Positions 43,976-53,902 are shown, numbered from the stretch's first letter. The stretch: 64,000 nt of DNA from Pandoraea sp. PE-S2T-3 (GCF_002179965.1 NZ_NGUQ01000013.1:1-64000), one strand, 5' to 3'. Notes: generated by a model not told the origin, from the sequence alone. Made by a program: numbers and translations.

Positions 43976-45421
43976 ATGTCACAAACCAGCCCGACACCTG
44001 CTGCTGGCAGCACGGTCGCCCCCATCCCCGGCGACGCCTTCGCGCCCGGGCGACGCTGGCGGCATGGCTTGCTTGTGGGACTCAGCGCCCTCGTTGGCTT
44101 CGCGCTGTACTCGGCAGGGTTGCGTGGCGACACACTCTCGGTGGCCGTCATCGTGACGCTTTGCCTCGGCTACTGGGCCACCGGCTGGCTGCCCGACTTC
44201 CTCGTGTCGCTGCTGTTGATGTTCCTGCTGGTTGCCGGAACATCGCTCGGCGCAGGCGTGGTCTTCTCGGGCTTCACGTCCGGTGCCTTCTGGCTGGTGT
44301 TCAGCGGCGCCGTCATCGGCATGGCGCTCGCCGTCACCGGACTCGGCGAACGCGTGGCACGCCGCCTCGCCGCCCATTGCGGACACGCTTACGGGCTCGC
44401 CCTCACCGGGTTCGTCGCCATCGCCTTCGTGCTGTCGCTGGTCATGCCCTCCACGCTGGGACGCATCGCCATTCTGGTGCCGATCGTGCTGAGCTTTTGC
44501 GACCGCGTCGGCTTCGTCGCCGGTCGCCCCGGGCGCACCGGGCTGCTTCTCGCCACCGCGCTCGCCAGTTGCGAACTATCGACAGCCATCCTGCCCGCCA
44601 ATCTGCCAAATCTGGTGATGGCGGGCAGCGCGGAAACGGTGCTGGGCATCCGCCTCGGTTATGCCGAATACGCCAGCGCACTCGTCCCCGCGCTGGCCGT
44701 CGTGCGCGGCGCGCTGCTGGTCGTCGTTGCCATGTGGATGTTTCCGGATCATCTCGTCGCAGCAGACCTCGCGTCGTCATCCCCCTCGCCCGCAACCGCA
44801 TCGATGAGCGCCGCCGAACGCCGCCTGCTCGGCGCGCTGACGCTGATGTTGGGGCTCTGGTTCACTGAACCGTGGCACCACGTCTCCGCCGGTTGGGTCG
44901 GGCTCGGCGTGGCGCTGCTTTGCCTCGGCCCACTACGCCTCGTGAATCCGGAAGCGTTTCTCAAACAGGTGAAACTCGCGCCGCTGTGGTTTGTGGCCGC
45001 GATCATCGGACTGACAGCGGCCGTCGATCACGCAGGTCTGGCCGATGCGTTGCGTCCCGCGCTCTCGCGCCTCGACCTTGCTCAAATGTCGGCAACGTCC
45101 GCCTATCTCGTGCTGGTCCTACTCTCTGTCGTGCTGATGTTTGCCGTCACTTCGAACGCCGCGCCCGCATTGTTCACCCCCTTAGTCCCCGCCTTCGCAC
45201 AGGGCGCGCCGCTCAGCATGAAAGCCGTGTTGCTCACGCAGGCCGTCGGTATCTCGACGATCGTGCTGCCGTATCAGGCCCCGCCGCTGATTCTGGCCAT
45301 GGCCCTCGCCGGTATCGGGCTGCGCGACGCCACCCGGTTTTGCGTCGCCACCGCCCTGCTGTCGCTCGTCACGGTGCTGCCCACCAATGCGTTTTGGTGG
45401 CACGTCATCGGCCTGATGTGA
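43976..45421 (+). CDS. SLC13/DASS-family anion transporter
   Basis: A 481-residue inner-membrane carrier with about 11-12 hydrophobic spans. It resembles the divalent-anion:sodium symporter group, including SLC13 carriers of di- and tricarboxylates. SLVMPSTLGRIAILVPIVLS holds the first conserved hairpin, with Ser-Thr-Asn-type substrate loops seen again as AVTSNAAPALFTPLVP. An Asp/Ser/Pro loop lies near residue 265. Control by the divergent GntR regulator suggests an organic acid as substrate. CTGGAG lies 5 bp before the ATG. Confidence 0.87.
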   Translation: MSQTSPTPAAGSTVAPIPGDAFAPGRRWRHGLLVGLSALVGFALYSAGLRGDTLSVAVIVTLCLGYWATGWLPDFLVSLLLMFLLVAGTSLGAGVVFSGFTSGAFWLVFSGAVIGMALAVTGLGERVARRLAAHCGHAYGLALTGFVAIAFVLSLVMPSTLGRIAILVPIVLSFCDRVGFVAGRPGRTGLLLATALASCELSTAILPANLPNLVMAGSAETVLGIRLGYAEYASALVPALAVVRGALLVVVAMWMFPDHLVAADLASSSPSPATASMSAAERRLLGALTLMLGLWFTEPWHHVSAGWVGLGVALLCLGPLRLVNPEAFLKQVKLAPLWFVAAIIGLTAAVDHAGLADALRPALSRLDLAQMSATSAYLVLVLLSVVLMFAVTSNAAPALFTPLVPAFAQGAPLSMKAVLLTQAVGISTIVLPYQAPPLILAMALAGIGLRDATRFCVATALLSLVTVLPTNAFWWHVIGLM

Positions 45422-45671
45422 CGCGCCGTGACGTTTTGCGTTGCCATCCGAATCAACACTTCAAACGCCGGTTTGCCACAGTCACCCGATAGACGTGATC
45501 CTTTCGGAGACCGTCTCGTCTAATATCAAAGCGTGGCCCTGCCATCTCGGGAATGCCCTGCTTGAGCTTGGCGTGCCCGCGCAGTGACAATCGTTACAAC
45601 AACAACTCGCAACACCAAAACAGCAGCGCAATCGAGCATCGCAGTCTTCATGCAGCCAGGGGGGTGTTGGC

Positions 45672-46973
45672 ATGACATCGAAGCCGTCCGCAGTGGTTGA
45701 CGTAGCAGCGCCCTCGCGCCGGCACTGGAGCGATGATCGCGATCGCATTCGCCTGTATGCCGCCGCCGGCCTGCTTTGCGTGCTCGGCGTGATCGGTATC
45801 TGGTGCTATCAGCATTTCATTCAACAAAACCCCAAGGTCGGCCCGTTCGGTCTCGACTTCCTGCCGTTCTGGGGCGCGTCGCATCTCGTGCTGCAAGGGC
45901 ATCCGCTCGATGCCTACAACATCGAGATCATGAACGGCGTACAACTCGCAGAAGAACCGTGGACAGCCAAGATGGGCGGCTACATGCCGTGGCTCTATCC
46001 GCCCGTGATGATGGTGTTTCTCGCCCCCGTCGCGCTGCTGCCTTTCACTTTCGCTTACACGGCCTATGCCTGCGTCGGCTTCGGCTTTTTCTACACGGCG
46101 CTGCGGCGTACCGCGCCGTGGCAGGACGCGCGCTTGCCCATCATCGGCTTCCCCGGGGTGTTGCTCGTCGTGGTCGCCGGACAGATCGGCCTCTACACCA
46201 CGGCCATCGCCGGCTTCTCACTGGTGTTCCTGCGCAAACGCCCCGTGTGGGCAGGTATCTTCGCGGGCCTGCTCTTCATCAAACCGCACATCGCACTGCT
46301 CTTTCCGCTGGCATTCCTTTGCGCCCGCCAATGGCGTGCCCTTGCCGCCTGTATCGCCACGGTCGCCGTCACCACATTGCTGGCCGCAGCGGTCTTCGGC
46401 ATCGACGTCTACGCGGCCTTCCTTCATGCCAACGAGTACGCACGCCAAGGCGTCGCCAACGGCACGGCGCAGGTTGCACGTATTCCCACGTTCTTCATCA
46501 CCGGACGCATGCTCGGCCTGCCGGTCGTCGTCGCACTCGCGATTCACGCCGTGATTGCGCTCGGTGCCGTGGCGGCGATGATCGACTTCTGGCGGCGCCC
46601 CACGGCTTTCGCGCTGCGTGCGGCCATGCTCATTTGTGCGACCACACTCGTGAGTCCGTATCTCTACGACTACGATCTCGCCCTGCTCTCGCTGGTGATC
46701 GCGTGGTACGTGCGTGATGGCATTGCACGCGGCTGGCTGCGTGGCGAGCGCGAATGGCTTGTGCTGCTGTGGATCACACCGCTACTGGGCCTGTTCGGCG
46801 TACTGTTCATTCACTTTCAGTTCATGCCGTTCATCACGCTGGCGACACTCGGCCTGCTCTGGCGCCGTCGCCGCAAGCTTGCGCACGTTCCCGATCTGCC
46901 CGATGCGTTCGATCGGCGAATCGATGCCGCCGACCGCCGTGCCCCCGGCATGGCCCACGTGTTCACGAGGTGA
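45672..46973 (+). CDS. GT87-family (DUF2029) membrane glycosyltransferase
   Basis: A 433-residue polytopic protein with about 9-10 spans. It resembles DUF2029/GT87 polyprenol-phosphate-sugar dependent transferases. The acidic-motif loop after the first span contains GLDFLPFWGAS, and MPWLYPP and GQIGLYTTAIAG are conserved. It would use a lipid-linked sugar at the outer face of the inner membrane. The GT2 gene 4 bp downstream could make that donor, and GtrA nearby could flip it. AGGGGGG precedes the ATG. Confidence 0.85.
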   Translation: MTSKPSAVVDVAAPSRRHWSDDRDRIRLYAAAGLLCVLGVIGIWCYQHFIQQNPKVGPFGLDFLPFWGASHLVLQGHPLDAYNIEIMNGVQLAEEPWTAKMGGYMPWLYPPVMMVFLAPVALLPFTFAYTAYACVGFGFFYTALRRTAPWQDARLPIIGFPGVLLVVVAGQIGLYTTAIAGFSLVFLRKRPVWAGIFAGLLFIKPHIALLFPLAFLCARQWRALAACIATVAVTTLLAAAVFGIDVYAAFLHANEYARQGVANGTAQVARIPTFFITGRMLGLPVVVALAIHAVIALGAVAAMIDFWRRPTAFALRAAMLICATTLVSPYLYDYDLALLSLVIAWYVRDGIARGWLRGEREWLVLLWITPLLGLFGVLFIHFQFMPFITLATLGLLWRRRRKLAHVPDLPDAFDRRIDAADRRAPGMAHVFTR

Positions 46974-46977
46974 CCCG

Positions 46978-48096
46978 ATGCCACGCGCTGCCGACACCCG
47001 CCACACACCCGACGCCACCCGCGCACCGCTCGTCTCGCTCGTGGTGCCCTGCCACAACGAAGCCCCGGCGCTCGACGCCTTCTTCCGGGCCGTTGTCCCC
47101 ATCCTCGACGGCGTGACCGGCGTTCGCTTCGAAATCGTCTGCGTGAACGACGGCAGCACCGACGACACACTCAACGCTTTGCTCGCGTTCCGCCGTCGCG
47201 ACGCCCGCATTCGCGTGGTGGACTTCACGCGCAACTTCGGCAAGGAAGCCGCACTCAGCGCCGGTATCGACGAAGCCATCGGCGACGCCGTAATCCCTAT
47301 CGACGCCGACCTGCAAGACCCGCCGGCCCTCATACCCGTGATGATCGAGCGCTGGCGCAACGGCGCCGAAGTCGTGCTCGCCAAGCGCACCAACCGCGCG
47401 AGCGACAGCTTCGCCAAACGCGTCGCCGCCGGGTTGTACTACCGCGTACACAACCGGCTCTCCGAAGTGAAGTTGCCCGAGAACGTCGGCGACTTCCGGC
47501 TGATCGACCGGCGCGTGGTGACGGCGCTCAAGCAGTTGCCCGAGCGCCGCCGCTTCATGAAGGGTCTCTTCGCGTGGGTCGGCTTTCATACGGAAATCGT
47601 GGAGTACGTGCGCGAACCGCGCAGCGCCGGTGAGTCGAAATTCTCCGGCTGGCGGCTGTGGAATTTTGCGTTGGAAGGCATCACCAGCTTCAGCACCGTG
47701 CCGCTGCGCTGCTGGACTTACATCGGCGTATCGCTGGCGTTCGTCTCGTTCGCCTATGGCTGCTTTATCGCGCTGCGCACGCTCATCCACGGCATCGATG
47801 TGCCCGGCTATGCGTCGCTGCTCGTCGGCATCCTGTTCCTCGGTGGTATCCAGCTAGTGGGGATTGGGGTGATCGGCGAATACGTCGGACGGATCTATTA
47901 CGAATCGAAGGGACGCCCGCTCTATCTCGTGCGCCGGCGCTATCAGGCGAGCGGCAAGGTCAGCCATCTGCCGGCTCGCGTGGGCGGGCGCACACCGCGC
48001 CATCTGCACGAAAGCCTCGCGCTCACGCGTCGCGATACGTCCAGAGCCGATGCAACAAAAACGTCGCGGGCGGCACGATCAGCACGACAGCGATGA
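46978..48096 (+). CDS. GT2 polyprenyl-phosphate glycosyltransferase (DPM1/GtrB-like)
   Basis: A 372-residue enzyme with a cytosolic GT-A domain and two C-terminal membrane spans. SLVVPCHNEAPAL starts the nucleotide-sugar fold; VNDGSTDDT and PIDADLQDPP carry the metal-binding acids; and GDFRLIDRRV and ESKFSGWRL are typical of dolichol-phosphate-mannose-synthase-like GtrB/ArnC enzymes. It transfers a sugar to undecaprenyl phosphate. I rejected 88 upstream in-frame residues that overlap the GT87 gene: GAGGTG lies just before the ATG at 46978. Its last 74 bp overlap gtrA tail to tail. Confidence 0.92.
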   Translation: MPRAADTRHTPDATRAPLVSLVVPCHNEAPALDAFFRAVVPILDGVTGVRFEIVCVNDGSTDDTLNALLAFRRRDARIRVVDFTRNFGKEAALSAGIDEAIGDAVIPIDADLQDPPALIPVMIERWRNGAEVVLAKRTNRASDSFAKRVAAGLYYRVHNRLSEVKLPENVGDFRLIDRRVVTALKQLPERRRFMKGLFAWVGFHTEIVEYVREPRSAGESKFSGWRLWNFALEGITSFSTVPLRCWTYIGVSLAFVSFAYGCFIALRTLIHGIDVPGYASLLVGILFLGGIQLVGIGVIGEYVGRIYYESKGRPLYLVRRRYQASGKVSHLPARVGGRTPRHLHESLALTRRDTSRADATKTSRAARSARQR

Positions 48097-48472
48097 TGCC
48101 CAGCCAGTGATTGCCACCCAAGCGCTCGACGCCTCCGGCAATCATCGTCGTGAGCCACAGCCCGAATAGCGACACCCCCACGAAGCGCAGCAGACTCGTG
48201 CGATGTAGCCGCGCGGAAAAACTCCAGAGCGTATTGAGCAGATAGGAACACGGTGTCGCCACGCAAAACGCCGTCGCGTTCGCCAGCACCGGTCCCACGC
48301 CGAACCCATCGATAAGTGTGATCGCCACGATCACATGCACCGCCGTCGAGATCACCCCCGTCACACCAAATCGCCATAGCGGCACGAACAACGTACGCAC
48401 ATGACGCGACGCACGCCAGCGTTGCAGACGCGAAGCCGGTGGCGGTGACGATGGCGGACGGGGTTCGTGCAT
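48023..48472 (-). CDS. gtrA: GtrA-family membrane protein
   Basis: A 149-residue protein with four hydrophobic spans. The motif FGVTGVISTAVHVIVAI at the start and ATPCSYLLNTLWSF in the middle identify GtrA/DPMS-flippase relatives, which move lipid-linked sugars across the membrane. Its reading frame continues far upstream, but that part is antisense to the acylase gene and is ignored; the ATG before HEPRPPSS is the best start. It is on the opposite strand from its likely partner GtrB-like gene, and the two genes share 74 bp at their 3' ends. Confidence 0.82.
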   Translation of the reverse strand: MHEPRPPSSPPPASRLQRWRASRHVRTLFVPLWRFGVTGVISTAVHVIVAITLIDGFGVGPVLANATAFCVATPCSYLLNTLWSFSARLHRTSLLRFVGVSLFGLWLTTMIAGGVERLGGNHWLGIIAVVLIVPPATFLLHRLWTYRDA

Positions 48473-48667
48473 CAGCGGCGTTGTGCGTAAAGGCGCGGGC
48501 AAGTAAGAGAATTCGGAAGCGCAAGGTGTAAGAAAAACACCGGCGGCCGATCGAGTATAGGGATTTCTTCCACCTCGCGGAATATGGGTTGCAAGTCGCC
48601 GGGATCTGCATAGGATTGCTGGGTACTTCGCAAGAACAATACCCCCAAAGAAGACAGGAGGAAGACA

Positions 48668-51124
48668 ATGCAACGCCCCAATGCCACATACGCCATCCAC
48701 GCCATCGGCGCACTGACCTGTGCCTTCGCCACGTGGAGCGCGTCTGTGCACGCCGCCGACACTGCCCCCTCGGCCGCACCCCCCGCATCCGAAACACTCA
48801 CGGTCGCCGGTCTCTCGCAGCCGGCCGATATCCTGATCGATCGCAACGGCGTGCCGCACATCTTCGCGGCGAACGAGCGCGACGGCTTCTTCGTGCAAGG
48901 CTTCAATGCCGCGCGCGACCGCCTGTTCCAGATCGACCTCTGGCGACGCCGGGGTCTCGGCGAGTTGTCGGAAGTCTTTGGCCGCGCCTACGTCGCGCAG
49001 GATGATGCCGCCCGCCGCTTCGTCTATCGCGGCGACATGGCAACCGAATGGCGCCGCTACGGCCCCGATGCCAAGCCGGCCGCCGAAGCCTTCGCCGCCG
49101 GCGTGAACGCCTATATCGAATGGCTCGCCGCGCACCCCGACCAGATGCCGTACGAATTCCGCACGGTCGGGTATTGGCCAGCGAAATGGACCGCCGAAGA
49201 CATCGTGCGCATTCGCAGCCACGGCCTCACCCGCAACCTCAAGAGCGAAGTCGCGCGCGCCAAGGTCGTGTGCAAAGCCTCGCTCGACGCCGACAGTGTG
49301 CGCGTCGGCTTGCAACCGGCATGGAAGACACAAGTGCCCGCCGGTCTCGATCCGTGCCTGCCCGACGATCTGCTCAAGGTCTTCGATCTCGCCACGCAAG
49401 GCGTGAAGATCACCAAGGAATCACTGCAACGCGCCGACGCCGACATCATTCAGGTGGCCGAAGCCGGCCCGTACGACGTATCGACCGAATCGGCGGAAGG
49501 CAGCAACAACTGGGTCATCTCGCCGCAGAAGTCGGCCACCGGCCGCGCCATCATGGCCAACGACCCGCACCGCGCCTACGCCGCGCCGAGCCTGCGCTAC
49601 ATCGTGCAGGTGAGCACGCCCACGCTCAATCTGATCGGCGCCGGCGAGCCGGCCATTCCGGGCGTGGCGATCGGTCATAACGGCACCATCGCGTTCGGCC
49701 TCACGATCTTCAACATCGATCAGGAAGACCTGTACGTCTACGAGCTGAACCCGGCCAACCCGGACCAGTACCGCTATCGCGGCAAGTGGGTGTCGATGCG
49801 CACCGCCCACGAGACGATCAACGTGCGCGACGGCGCGCCCGTCGAGACCGATCTCAAGTTCACCCGCCACGGCCCGGTGATCTATGTCGACAAGGACAAA
49901 CACCGCGCGTACGCCGTGCGCACGGCATGGCTTGAGCCGGGCATGTCGCCGTACTTCGACGCCATGCGCTACATGCGCGCGAAGAACTACGCGCAGTTCC
50001 AGAAGGCACTCGACACGTGGGGCGCGCCTACGGTCAATCAGGTCTATGCGGATACGGCGGGCAATATCGGCTGGGTGCCGAGCGGCATGGCACCGATTCG
50101 TCCGAACTGGGACGGTCTGATGCCCGTGCCCGGCGACGGCCGCTATGAGTGGGCCGGCTTCTGGCGGCGCGATCAGTTGCCCTCTGCCTACAACCCCGCG
50201 ACCGGCTACTTCACCACGTCCAACGAGATGAACATGCCGGCCGGGTATCCGTACGATCAGCGCAAGCTCGGCTTCGAATGGACCAACGGCTCGCGTCATG
50301 CGCGCATCGACGAGGTGCTGAAGGCGAAGGACAAGGTGTCGATCGAAGATTCCGAGCGCTTGCAGAACGACATCGTGTCGATTCCGGCCCGCCGTTTGAT
50401 GGCGCTCCTCGCGCCGCTCTCCAGCGACGATCCGCAAACGGCTGCCGCGCTCAAACTGCTCAAGGGCTGGGACGCCCACATGGGAGCCGACTCGGCACAG
50501 GCCGCGCTGGAAGAGGTCTGGTTCAGCCGTCATCTGGGCCGCGCCTACAAGAACGCGGTGCTGCCGAAGGCCGCTGCGGACAGCTTCGGCGCGCCCGACC
50601 CGGCACCGATGCTCGACGCGCTTGAGCAACCCGCCGCCCGCTTTGGCGAGAACGCCAACGCCAAGCGCGACGCTGTGCTGCTCAGCAGCCTTGGCGAAGC
50701 ATGGGGCGAGATGGTCAAGCTGCAAGGCGCCGACCCGAGTGCGTGGCAGTGGGGCAAGCTTCAGACCAACCTGAATGCGCACCCGCTCGCCGACGCCGTC
50801 GACCCCGCCATGCGCGCGAAGCTCAACGTCGGTCCGTTGCCCAAGGGCGGCAGTACCTTTACGCCGAACCAGTCGACGTATCGCGTGAGCGACTTCCGCC
50901 AGACCAACGGACCGTCGTTCCGGATCGTGGTCGACGTGGGCAACTGGGACAACACGCGCGCGATGAACCTGCCCGGCGAATCGGGCAATCCGGACAGCCC
51001 GCACTATCGAGACCTTGCGCAGAAGTGGCTCGACGGCGAGTACTTCAAGCTGCCGTACACCCGTGCCGCGGTCGAAGCGGAGACGGAGTCACGCCTGCAT
51101 CTGGTGCCGGAAGCATCGCGTTGA
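48668..51124 (+). CDS. Penicillin-acylase-family N-terminal nucleophile hydrolase
   Basis: An 818-residue Ntn hydrolase precursor. After a signal peptide (about residues 1-30, ending SVHAA) comes the alpha chain, then a spacer. The beta chain begins at Ser279 in EGSNNW, the nucleophile released by autocleavage after Gly278. AIMANDPH and FNIDQED are also conserved in the family. Substrates include acyl-homoserine lactones and beta-lactam side chains in various members; which applies here is unknown. AGGAGGAAG is a near-perfect ribosome-binding site. It stands alone, followed by a terminator. Confidence 0.92.
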   Translation: MQRPNATYAIHAIGALTCAFATWSASVHAADTAPSAAPPASETLTVAGLSQPADILIDRNGVPHIFAANERDGFFVQGFNAARDRLFQIDLWRRRGLGELSEVFGRAYVAQDDAARRFVYRGDMATEWRRYGPDAKPAAEAFAAGVNAYIEWLAAHPDQMPYEFRTVGYWPAKWTAEDIVRIRSHGLTRNLKSEVARAKVVCKASLDADSVRVGLQPAWKTQVPAGLDPCLPDDLLKVFDLATQGVKITKESLQRADADIIQVAEAGPYDVSTESAEGSNNWVISPQKSATGRAIMANDPHRAYAAPSLRYIVQVSTPTLNLIGAGEPAIPGVAIGHNGTIAFGLTIFNIDQEDLYVYELNPANPDQYRYRGKWVSMRTAHETINVRDGAPVETDLKFTRHGPVIYVDKDKHRAYAVRTAWLEPGMSPYFDAMRYMRAKNYAQFQKALDTWGAPTVNQVYADTAGNIGWVPSGMAPIRPNWDGLMPVPGDGRYEWAGFWRRDQLPSAYNPATGYFTTSNEMNMPAGYPYDQRKLGFEWTNGSRHARIDEVLKAKDKVSIEDSERLQNDIVSIPARRLMALLAPLSSDDPQTAAALKLLKGWDAHMGADSAQAALEEVWFSRHLGRAYKNAVLPKAAADSFGAPDPAPMLDALEQPAARFGENANAKRDAVLLSSLGEAWGEMVKLQGADPSAWQWGKLQTNLNAHPLADAVDPAMRAKLNVGPLPKGGSTFTPNQSTYRVSDFRQTNGPSFRIVVDVGNWDNTRAMNLPGESGNPDSPHYRDLAQKWLDGEYFKLPYTRAAVEAETESRLHLVPEASR

Positions 51125-51154
51125 TGTGACGTGATGGATCAGGCAGGTTGAATA

Positions 51155-51195
51155 GAAAACGGCCGGTCGGGGTTGCCCCCGTACCGGCCGTTTTC
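51155..51195. terminator. Bidirectional terminator between acylase and MFS genes
   Basis: GAAAACGGCCGGT / ACCGGCCGTTTTC, a 13-bp outer stem around an inner CGGGG / CCCCG hairpin. It separates two convergent genes. Confidence 0.93.
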
Positions 51196-51238
51196 ATTGG
51201 CGCGCCTGCATGCCAATCACGATCTGGCAATCTGACGA

Positions 51239-52738
51239 TCAATGCCCGCCGGGCACAAACTCCGGCTTGTCGCGCTTCACGCCACGCGCGCTGTCGACGG
51301 CGTTGGTCGGCACGAGCAGCAGCAGAATGACCACGCCCACCGAAATCGCGAGAATCGACAGGAACGTCAGGTGCAGCGAGTGTTGCAACACCGCGCGAAT
51401 CGCCTGATCGGCCACGGTCGCCACGCCGCGATCTTCCAGCACGTGACGCAACTGGTCGGAGCTGACAGTGCCCAGACCGCTCGAATGCGTCAGCCCGTAG
51501 TTGAGCACTGCACCGAACAACATCGCGCCCAGCGTGCTGCCCAGATTCCGCGAGAAGATGTTCGACGCCGTGGCACTGCCGCGCTGCGACGGCGCGACAA
51601 GCTCCTGAATCAGCACCAGCGCGCTCACGCTGCCGGTACCCATCGAGAAGCCCATCAGCAACGAGCCGAACCCTGCCAGCACCGGCGAACTGTTCGGGCC
51701 GAGCAACGCAAACACGATGCCACCCATCGGCATCAGCAGGCTGCCCAGCACCAGCACGCGGCGCAGGCCAAATCGGGTGAACGTCTTGGCGGCGAGCGTG
51801 GCCCCGATCGGCCAGCCCACCATGATCATCGTGAGCGCCATACCCGCGACCACCGGCGTTTGCTTGAGCACGCCCTGCGCGTACATCGGCAGGAACGTCG
51901 TCAGCCCCATGAGCACCATGCCCGAAAGCATCGTCGCCGCATTGGCCGCCGCAATCGGACGGCGGCTCCACAGCGCGAACGAGATCATCGGATCCTTCGC
52001 GCGGCGCTCCTGCCACACGAACAGCATCGAGGCGATGGCGCATACCAGCACGCCCGACCACACATGCGTATCGGTGAAGGCATTCGCATCGGTGAGCGCA
52101 ATCATCAGCGCCGCCACGGCGATGGTGAAGAACACGGCCCCGAGGAAGTCGATGCTCGGTTTCTGGCGCGGGGCCTCTTCGTGCAGATAGGCGATGAAGC
52201 CCGCCGCGGCCAGCAAGCCGATGGGGATGTTGATCCAGAAGATCCACGCCCACGACAGGTCACGGATGATGATGCCGCCGAGCATCGGTCCGAGCACGGC
52301 CGAAATGGCCCACACGCTCGCCAGATAGCCCTGCACCTTGCCGCGTTCGCTGATCGGGTAGTAGTCGGCAATGATGGTCAGACTCACCGGCTGGATGCAC
52401 GCCGCGCCCACGCCCTGCAACAGGCGGAAGACGATCATCGCGGGCATCGACCACGCGAGCCCGCCGCCGAGCGAGGCAATCAGGAAGATCACGATGCCCG
52501 CGAGCACCACCGGCTTGCGCCCGTAGAGATCGGCGAGCTTGCCGAACACCACGGTCATGGCGGTCTGCGTGAGCAGGAACGCGGAGAAGACCCAGCTGTA
52601 CAGATTCAAGCCGCCGAGCTGGGCGACGATTTGCGGCATGGCGGTGGAAATGATCGTGGCTTCGATGGCGACCATGGAGGTCGCAGCCATGACGGATGCC
52701 ACGATGAAAGGCCGCACGGAATTGCGGTTAGCAGTCAT
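51239..52738 (-). CDS. DHA2-family MFS drug:H+ antiporter
   Basis: A 499-residue inner-membrane exporter of the 14-span DHA2 family. GKLADLYGRKP is MFS motif A between spans 2 and 3. FRLLQGVGAACIQPVSLTII contains motif B, and GPMLGGIIIRDLSWAWIFWINIP is the family motif C region in span 5. The start is the ATG before TANRNSV; 37 further in-frame residues upstream are Pro/Arg-rich and lack spans. The substrate is unknown. No regulator is adjacent. Confidence 0.92.
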   Translation of the reverse strand: MTANRNSVRPFIVASVMAATSMVAIEATIISTAMPQIVAQLGGLNLYSWVFSAFLLTQTAMTVVFGKLADLYGRKPVVLAGIVIFLIASLGGGLAWSMPAMIVFRLLQGVGAACIQPVSLTIIADYYPISERGKVQGYLASVWAISAVLGPMLGGIIIRDLSWAWIFWINIPIGLLAAAGFIAYLHEEAPRQKPSIDFLGAVFFTIAVAALMIALTDANAFTDTHVWSGVLVCAIASMLFVWQERRAKDPMISFALWSRRPIAAANAATMLSGMVLMGLTTFLPMYAQGVLKQTPVVAGMALTMIMVGWPIGATLAAKTFTRFGLRRVLVLGSLLMPMGGIVFALLGPNSSPVLAGFGSLLMGFSMGTGSVSALVLIQELVAPSQRGSATASNIFSRNLGSTLGAMLFGAVLNYGLTHSSGLGTVSSDQLRHVLEDRGVATVADQAIRAVLQHSLHLTFLSILAISVGVVILLLLVPTNAVDSARGVKRDKPEFVPGGH

Positions 52739-53078
52739 TGTTTTTTTGAAGTGGGGGCGACGCGTTTGAGACGGCGGAAGACGGGGATCGAACGTGGCGG
52801 GGGTACCGCGCGCGTAGTCAAGACGACTCGGGCCAGAGGATGGCGACAAGCATAGCCGAACACCGACAAACGCGTATGACGTGCGCGGGCGACCGCCCTC
52901 GCTTCCCGGAAAGCCTTATGCCACGGGGCTTACGGGCTGAGAAAACCCTGACCGGAAGCGGGTTTTGGAAGGTTTGGCGCAGTCAAAGCCTCGCCATGAG
53001 CGATCAACGCTCGATTTTTCCGCGATCACACGCCGGTGGTGTTGCTTTTGCCGCGAAACCACCCGGTCGCGATGCGGC
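52739..53078. other. Gap of 340 bp, no gene seen
   Basis: Upstream region of the MFS gene (minus) and downstream of the first YeaQ-type gene (minus). ORFs here have no family features and no ribosome-binding sites. TTGACT on the minus strand (52818-52823) is a possible -35 box without a partner. I see nothing else. Confidence 0.5.
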
Positions 53079-53318
53079 CTATCGTCGCACCAGCCGCAAC
53101 AGCGCGAGCAGCACAATCGCACCGATGGTGGCCGTGATGATGCGCCCGAAGGTGCCGTGCCCGATGGCGATGCCCAGATGCTGAAGCAGCCAGGCGCCGA
53201 TGAACGCGCCGATCACCCCGACGACGATGTCGCCGATCAGCCCGAAGCTGCCGCCGACGACCAGTCCGGCAAGCCAGCCGGCCACCAGCCCGACCAGCAG
53301 GAGAATGAGAATGCTCAT
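53079..53318 (-). CDS. YeaQ/YmgE/GlsB-family membrane protein, copy 1
   Basis: A 79-residue protein made of three hydrophobic spans rich in Gly: LVGLVAGWLAGLVVGG, IGDIVVGVIGAFIGAWLL and IITATIGAIVLLALLRLVRR. This is the transglycosylase-associated/GlsB stress-membrane family, whose molecular role is unknown. It lies 22 bp after a paralogue in the same orientation and is probably co-transcribed with it. Confidence 0.9.
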   Translation of the reverse strand: MSILILLLVGLVAGWLAGLVVGGSFGLIGDIVVGVIGAFIGAWLLQHLGIAIGHGTFGRIITATIGAIVLLALLRLVRR

Positions 53319-53340
53319 GATCGCTCTCCGGGCGCGGACG

Positions 53341-53598
53341 TCAGGCGGTACCGCGGCTGCGCTTGATGGCGCCGTAAATCACCAGCAGGACGATCGCGCC
53401 AATGATCGAGGCGATCCAGCCGGCCGATTGGCCTTCGGTATAGAGATGGAGGAACTGTCCGACATACCGGGCGAGCAGCGCGCCGGCAATGCCGAGGATG
53501 ATGGTCATGATAATGCCCATGCTGTCCCGGCCGGGATGCAAGGCGCGTGCGATGAGACCGACGATCAGACCGACGACGATGGTGCCGATAATGCCCAT
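53341..53598 (-). CDS. YeaQ/YmgE/GlsB-family membrane protein, copy 2
   Basis: An 85-residue paralogue of the next gene, with spans GIIGTIVVGLIVGLIARAL, MGIIMTIILGIAGALLARYVG and AGWIASIIGAIVLLVIYG. The ATG at 53598 has GGAG upstream; 50 further residues upstream in frame include Cys-rich sequence from the intergenic region and are excluded. Tandem copies of this family are common, and the pair may form hetero-oligomers. Confidence 0.88.
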   Translation of the reverse strand: MGIIGTIVVGLIVGLIARALHPGRDSMGIIMTIILGIAGALLARYVGQFLHLYTEGQSAGWIASIIGAIVLLVIYGAIKRSRGTA

Positions 53599-53871
53599 GA
53601 CGTGTCTCCAAGGACGGGAACCCGAACGCAGTATATCGCCTATTTCCGGCATGTCGACGGTCGCGTCATCGGCGCCACAACGGCATTTATTGCTCAATAT
53701 TTCATCACTGCGTCCCGAAATCCGGCCCAAGATGCCCCCACGCTGCACCTCGCCTATGTTCGGTATAAGGGATCGCTATTTGTCAAAAGGGCGTCACTGC
53801 GCGATGATGGCAAGCACTGTCCCGGTGCGTCGCGCGTGGGTTGGCCTGAAACGGGCATCGCGTCGACGCGC

Positions 53872-53877
53872 TATAAT
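53872..53877 (+). promoter_or_regulatory. Consensus -10 of the hemA operon
   Basis: A perfect TATAAT, 25 bp before the hemA ATG, is the clearest promoter signal in the gap 53599-53902. The -35 region (TGAAAC at 53847) is poor and 19 bp away. The rest of the gap contains no gene. Confidence 0.6.
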
Positions 53878-53902
53878 CTGGGGCTATTAGATCCCCCACA
53901 CC

